64,000 nucleotides of DNA, taken from Planktothricoides sp. SR001 (lineage in GTDB: Bacteria; Cyanobacteriota; Cyanobacteriia; Cyanobacteriales; Laspinemataceae). The stretch is taken from positions 1 through 64,000 of the forward strand of contig NZ_LIUQ01000005.1 in NCBI RefSeq assembly GCF_001276715.1, written 5' to 3'. Every line of letters begins with the position of its first letter. The stretch's first letter is position 1. Positions 62,592 to 64,000 of the stretch are shown piece by piece. The notes beneath the pieces are model-generated. The model saw only the letters and a list, made by a program, of their open reading frames with translations, ran no database searches and was not told where the DNA came from. The position numbers and the translations under genes are program-made.

Positions 62592-63464
62592 CTAAACAGC
62601 AACAACTGTCTTTAGTGATTTCTCTAATTGACGTAAAGATACTTCGATATTGGCTAAAATTTCGTAAAATCTTGGTTGCACCAAGTTGCTGTTATCAATC
62701 ACAGCCTTGATACTATTAATAGTCGCTAAAGATGCCGAAAGCATTTGCTCAGAAGGCGGATGAACAAGAGGAGTGCTTGGTTCTCCGGCTTCTTGGCGAT
62801 AATGCAGTACCTCATGGGAAACTACCAGACTATGAAATGCTTTATCCAGAGGACGTTGTTTATTTAAAATGCTTGATTTGGCATAGTGCTTTTTGTCACC
62901 CAACTGTACCATATCAGTATAGTGTTGATAACATAATTCATCTAAAAATACAAGATTATGAGTCAGTTCATGCACTAAAAATTCGGCAATATCCATATCT
63001 GTCCAGTTGCGTTTGATTGCACACCAGATAACTCCAGGTGCGTCTGATACTGAACCACCTCCTGCATTAGGCGATCGCACATAAAATAAAGTATGAATCA
63101 CTAGATCAAATATTGTGCCTAGAGAAGGATTGACTTGATTTAAAAGGATCTGACCCTTTTTCACATAACTTAATGCCTCCTCCATTGATGCAATAGGGGT
63201 ATTCAAATCAATTTTTGTTTTTAAATCGGTTAATATTCCATCTTCTTGATATTTTACCGCGATTTTTTTGATTCGCTCTATATCAAAACAAAATTGGTCT
63301 AAGTTAGCTTCAGTGGGAATCGGAGTTTCTGAAAAATGTTGATTTAAAAAACAAATATATTGATTTTTTAATTCCTCAAGGCTGTTAATCTTCTGTTCTT
63401 GGTTACTACAGGCCAAAAGAAAAACTGTTTTTATACAATTTTTATATCCATCCAGATAAAACAT
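62592..63464 (-). CDS. HExxH protein, possible 2-oxoglutarate-dependent peptide beta-hydroxylase
   Basis: 290 residues, soluble. The core has SVSDAPGVIWCAI, then EFLVHELTHNLVFLDEL (His 165, Glu 166, His 169) and, 40 residues on, KQRPLDKAFHSLVVSHEVLH, whose RPL...H (His 211) would give a third metal ligand. That spacing fits the HExxH family linked to RiPP clusters (TIGR04267-like; aKG-HExxH peptide hydroxylases) better than secreted zinc proteases: no signal peptide or propeptide. RBS CGGAGAG lies before ATG 63464. It is the first gene of an operon with the methyltransferase. The family call is from recalled motif layout. Confidence 0.65.
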   Translation of the reverse strand: MFYLDGYKNCIKTVFLLACSNQEQKINSLEELKNQYICFLNQHFSETPIPTEANLDQFCFDIERIKKIAVKYQEDGILTDLKTKIDLNTPIASMEEALSYVKKGQILLNQVNPSLGTIFDLVIHTLFYVRSPNAGGGSVSDAPGVIWCAIKRNWTDMDIAEFLVHELTHNLVFLDELCYQHYTDMVQLGDKKHYAKSSILNKQRPLDKAFHSLVVSHEVLHYRQEAGEPSTPLVHPPSEQMLSASLATINSIKAVIDNSNLVQPRFYEILANIEVSLRQLEKSLKTVVAV

Positions 63465-63588
63465 TCTGACTCTCCGTGTTTCTATTCATCTAATGTTTAC
63501 CTTTGAGTAATAAATTCATGCGTCAAATTTTTGTTTGCCTTCAAAACAGAAAGACTATTGATACATTTTTTACTGTAAGATGCTAAAT

Positions 63589-63616
63589 GTAGGGGCGATT
63601 GGCGAATCGCCCCTAC
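63589..63616. repeat. 28-bp palindrome (GTAGGGGCGATTGG type)
   Basis: Starts GTAGGGGCGATTGG and ends with CGAATCGCCCCTAC; base changes relative to other copies occur in pairs. Lies between the HExxH gene and the small upstream gene. Confidence 0.88.
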
Positions 63617-63660
63617 ATTTAGAGACGAGCTAAATTTTTGCTAAATTTCAATGAAATTAA

Positions 63661-63912
63661 TTAAAACATTTCCGCTTCTAAGTCATGGGCAATCATAACC
63701 AGGTTAACGACAGTATTTTCCCCGTTTTCGGTGTACATACTGCGAACTTTAGTCGCAACTACTTTTGTCTGTTTAATTTCATCAGTCGATACGGTGTTGG
63801 CCAGATTTGCAATTAAATCCTGAACGTTATTTTGCATGAGCATAATTGCGGAAATCCTATTTAGGTAATTTAGTTCCTTTCCAATATTGAAAATAAAATC
63901 AGTTCTAGCCAT
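63661..63912 (-). CDS. Small hypothetical protein upstream of the HExxH operon
   Basis: 83 residues from ATG 63912 (GGAC ten bases upstream; a TTG at 63963 would extend it). Sequence is helical at first (FIFNIGKELNYLNRISAIMLMQNNVQDLIANLANTV), then strand-like (TKVVATKVRSMYTENGENTVVNLVMIAHDLE). No signal peptide, no Cys, no recognisable leader-peptide family (not Nif11 or nitrile-hydratase-like). It is on the same strand, about 200 bp upstream of the HExxH gene. It could be a partner or substrate of that operon, or unrelated. Family not recognised. Confidence 0.65.
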   Translation of the reverse strand: MARTDFIFNIGKELNYLNRISAIMLMQNNVQDLIANLANTVSTDEIKQTKVVATKVRSMYTENGENTVVNLVMIAHDLEAEMF

Positions 63913-64000
63913 ACTAAAATGTCCTATTTTATCCTGATTTTGGTTAAGAAATATTTCAAGCAAAATCGTGAAATATCGTGCGATGCCGTGTCGGAGTGAG

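Overview
The window is chromosomal DNA of a cyanobacterium, most likely a filamentous, phycobilisome-bearing Oscillatoriales-type organism. The evidence is a phycobilisome rod-core linker (CpcG, 33469-34224), hundreds of GCGATCGC (HIP1-type) octamers, cyanobacteria-typical families (COP23, DUF928, DUF2232, DUF3124, DUF5132, CSP41-like epimerase, CobT of the TIGR00303 type) and very repeat-rich intergenic DNA. I cannot name the genus from sequence alone. I see no rRNA, tRNA, CRISPR array or intact insertion sequence.

Layout. 1-5.9 kb: two trypsin-like serine proteases (one with two protease domains and TPRs, one with a PPC domain) flank a COP23 secreted protein, separated by a dense patch of palindromic repeats. 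5.9-10 kb: CobT-like enzyme, DUF2232 membrane protein, universal stress protein and a Crp/Fnr regulator. 10.9-16.4 kb: a long acidic coiled-coil protein with a threefold 366-bp internal repeat, a polyprenyl-phosphate sugar transferase and PgsA. 16.5-19.2 kb: CSP41-like epimerase and a translationally coupled AAA ATPase/small-protein pair. 19.6-32.2 kb: a transport region holding DUF5132 proteins, an HMA2 protein and an unusual P1-type ATPase without the CPC motif, then FeoC, a CPA1 antiporter facing a TrkA-type protein, a DUF3124 lipoprotein, and feoA-feoB. 32.2-33.5 kb is a long non-coding leader in front of cpcG. 34.5-52.6 kb: pseudouridine synthase, ProB and a group of large signalling proteins (two histidine kinases, a 1853-residue kinase/ATPase/GAF/cyclase protein, a CHASE2 cyclase with its DUF928 neighbour), an ABC1 kinase and an MBL-fold hydrolase. 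53.3-54.2 kb: AguB. 54.3-61.5 kb: two ORFs that together form an exonuclease-RecQ-UvrD multi-helicase, split between the two RecA lobes of the RecQ part. 61.7-64 kb: a methyltransferase and an HExxH protein in one operon, plus a small upstream gene, possibly part of a peptide-modification (RiPP) cluster running off the window edge.

How they work together. Two class III cyclases and a Crp-type regulator suggest cAMP signalling. FeoA/B/C supply ferrous iron. The DUF5132/HMA2/P-ATPase genes look like one metal-homeostasis module. The most interesting candidates for undescribed biology are the split exonuclease-RecQ-UvrD locus, the HExxH/methyltransferase operon, the ATPase/144-residue protein pair, the CPC-less P-type ATPase module, and intergenic repeat families (a 28-bp palindrome with compensatory changes; AAACCGGGTTTCT elements) that have also entered reading frames of the P-type ATPase, FeoB and a protease.
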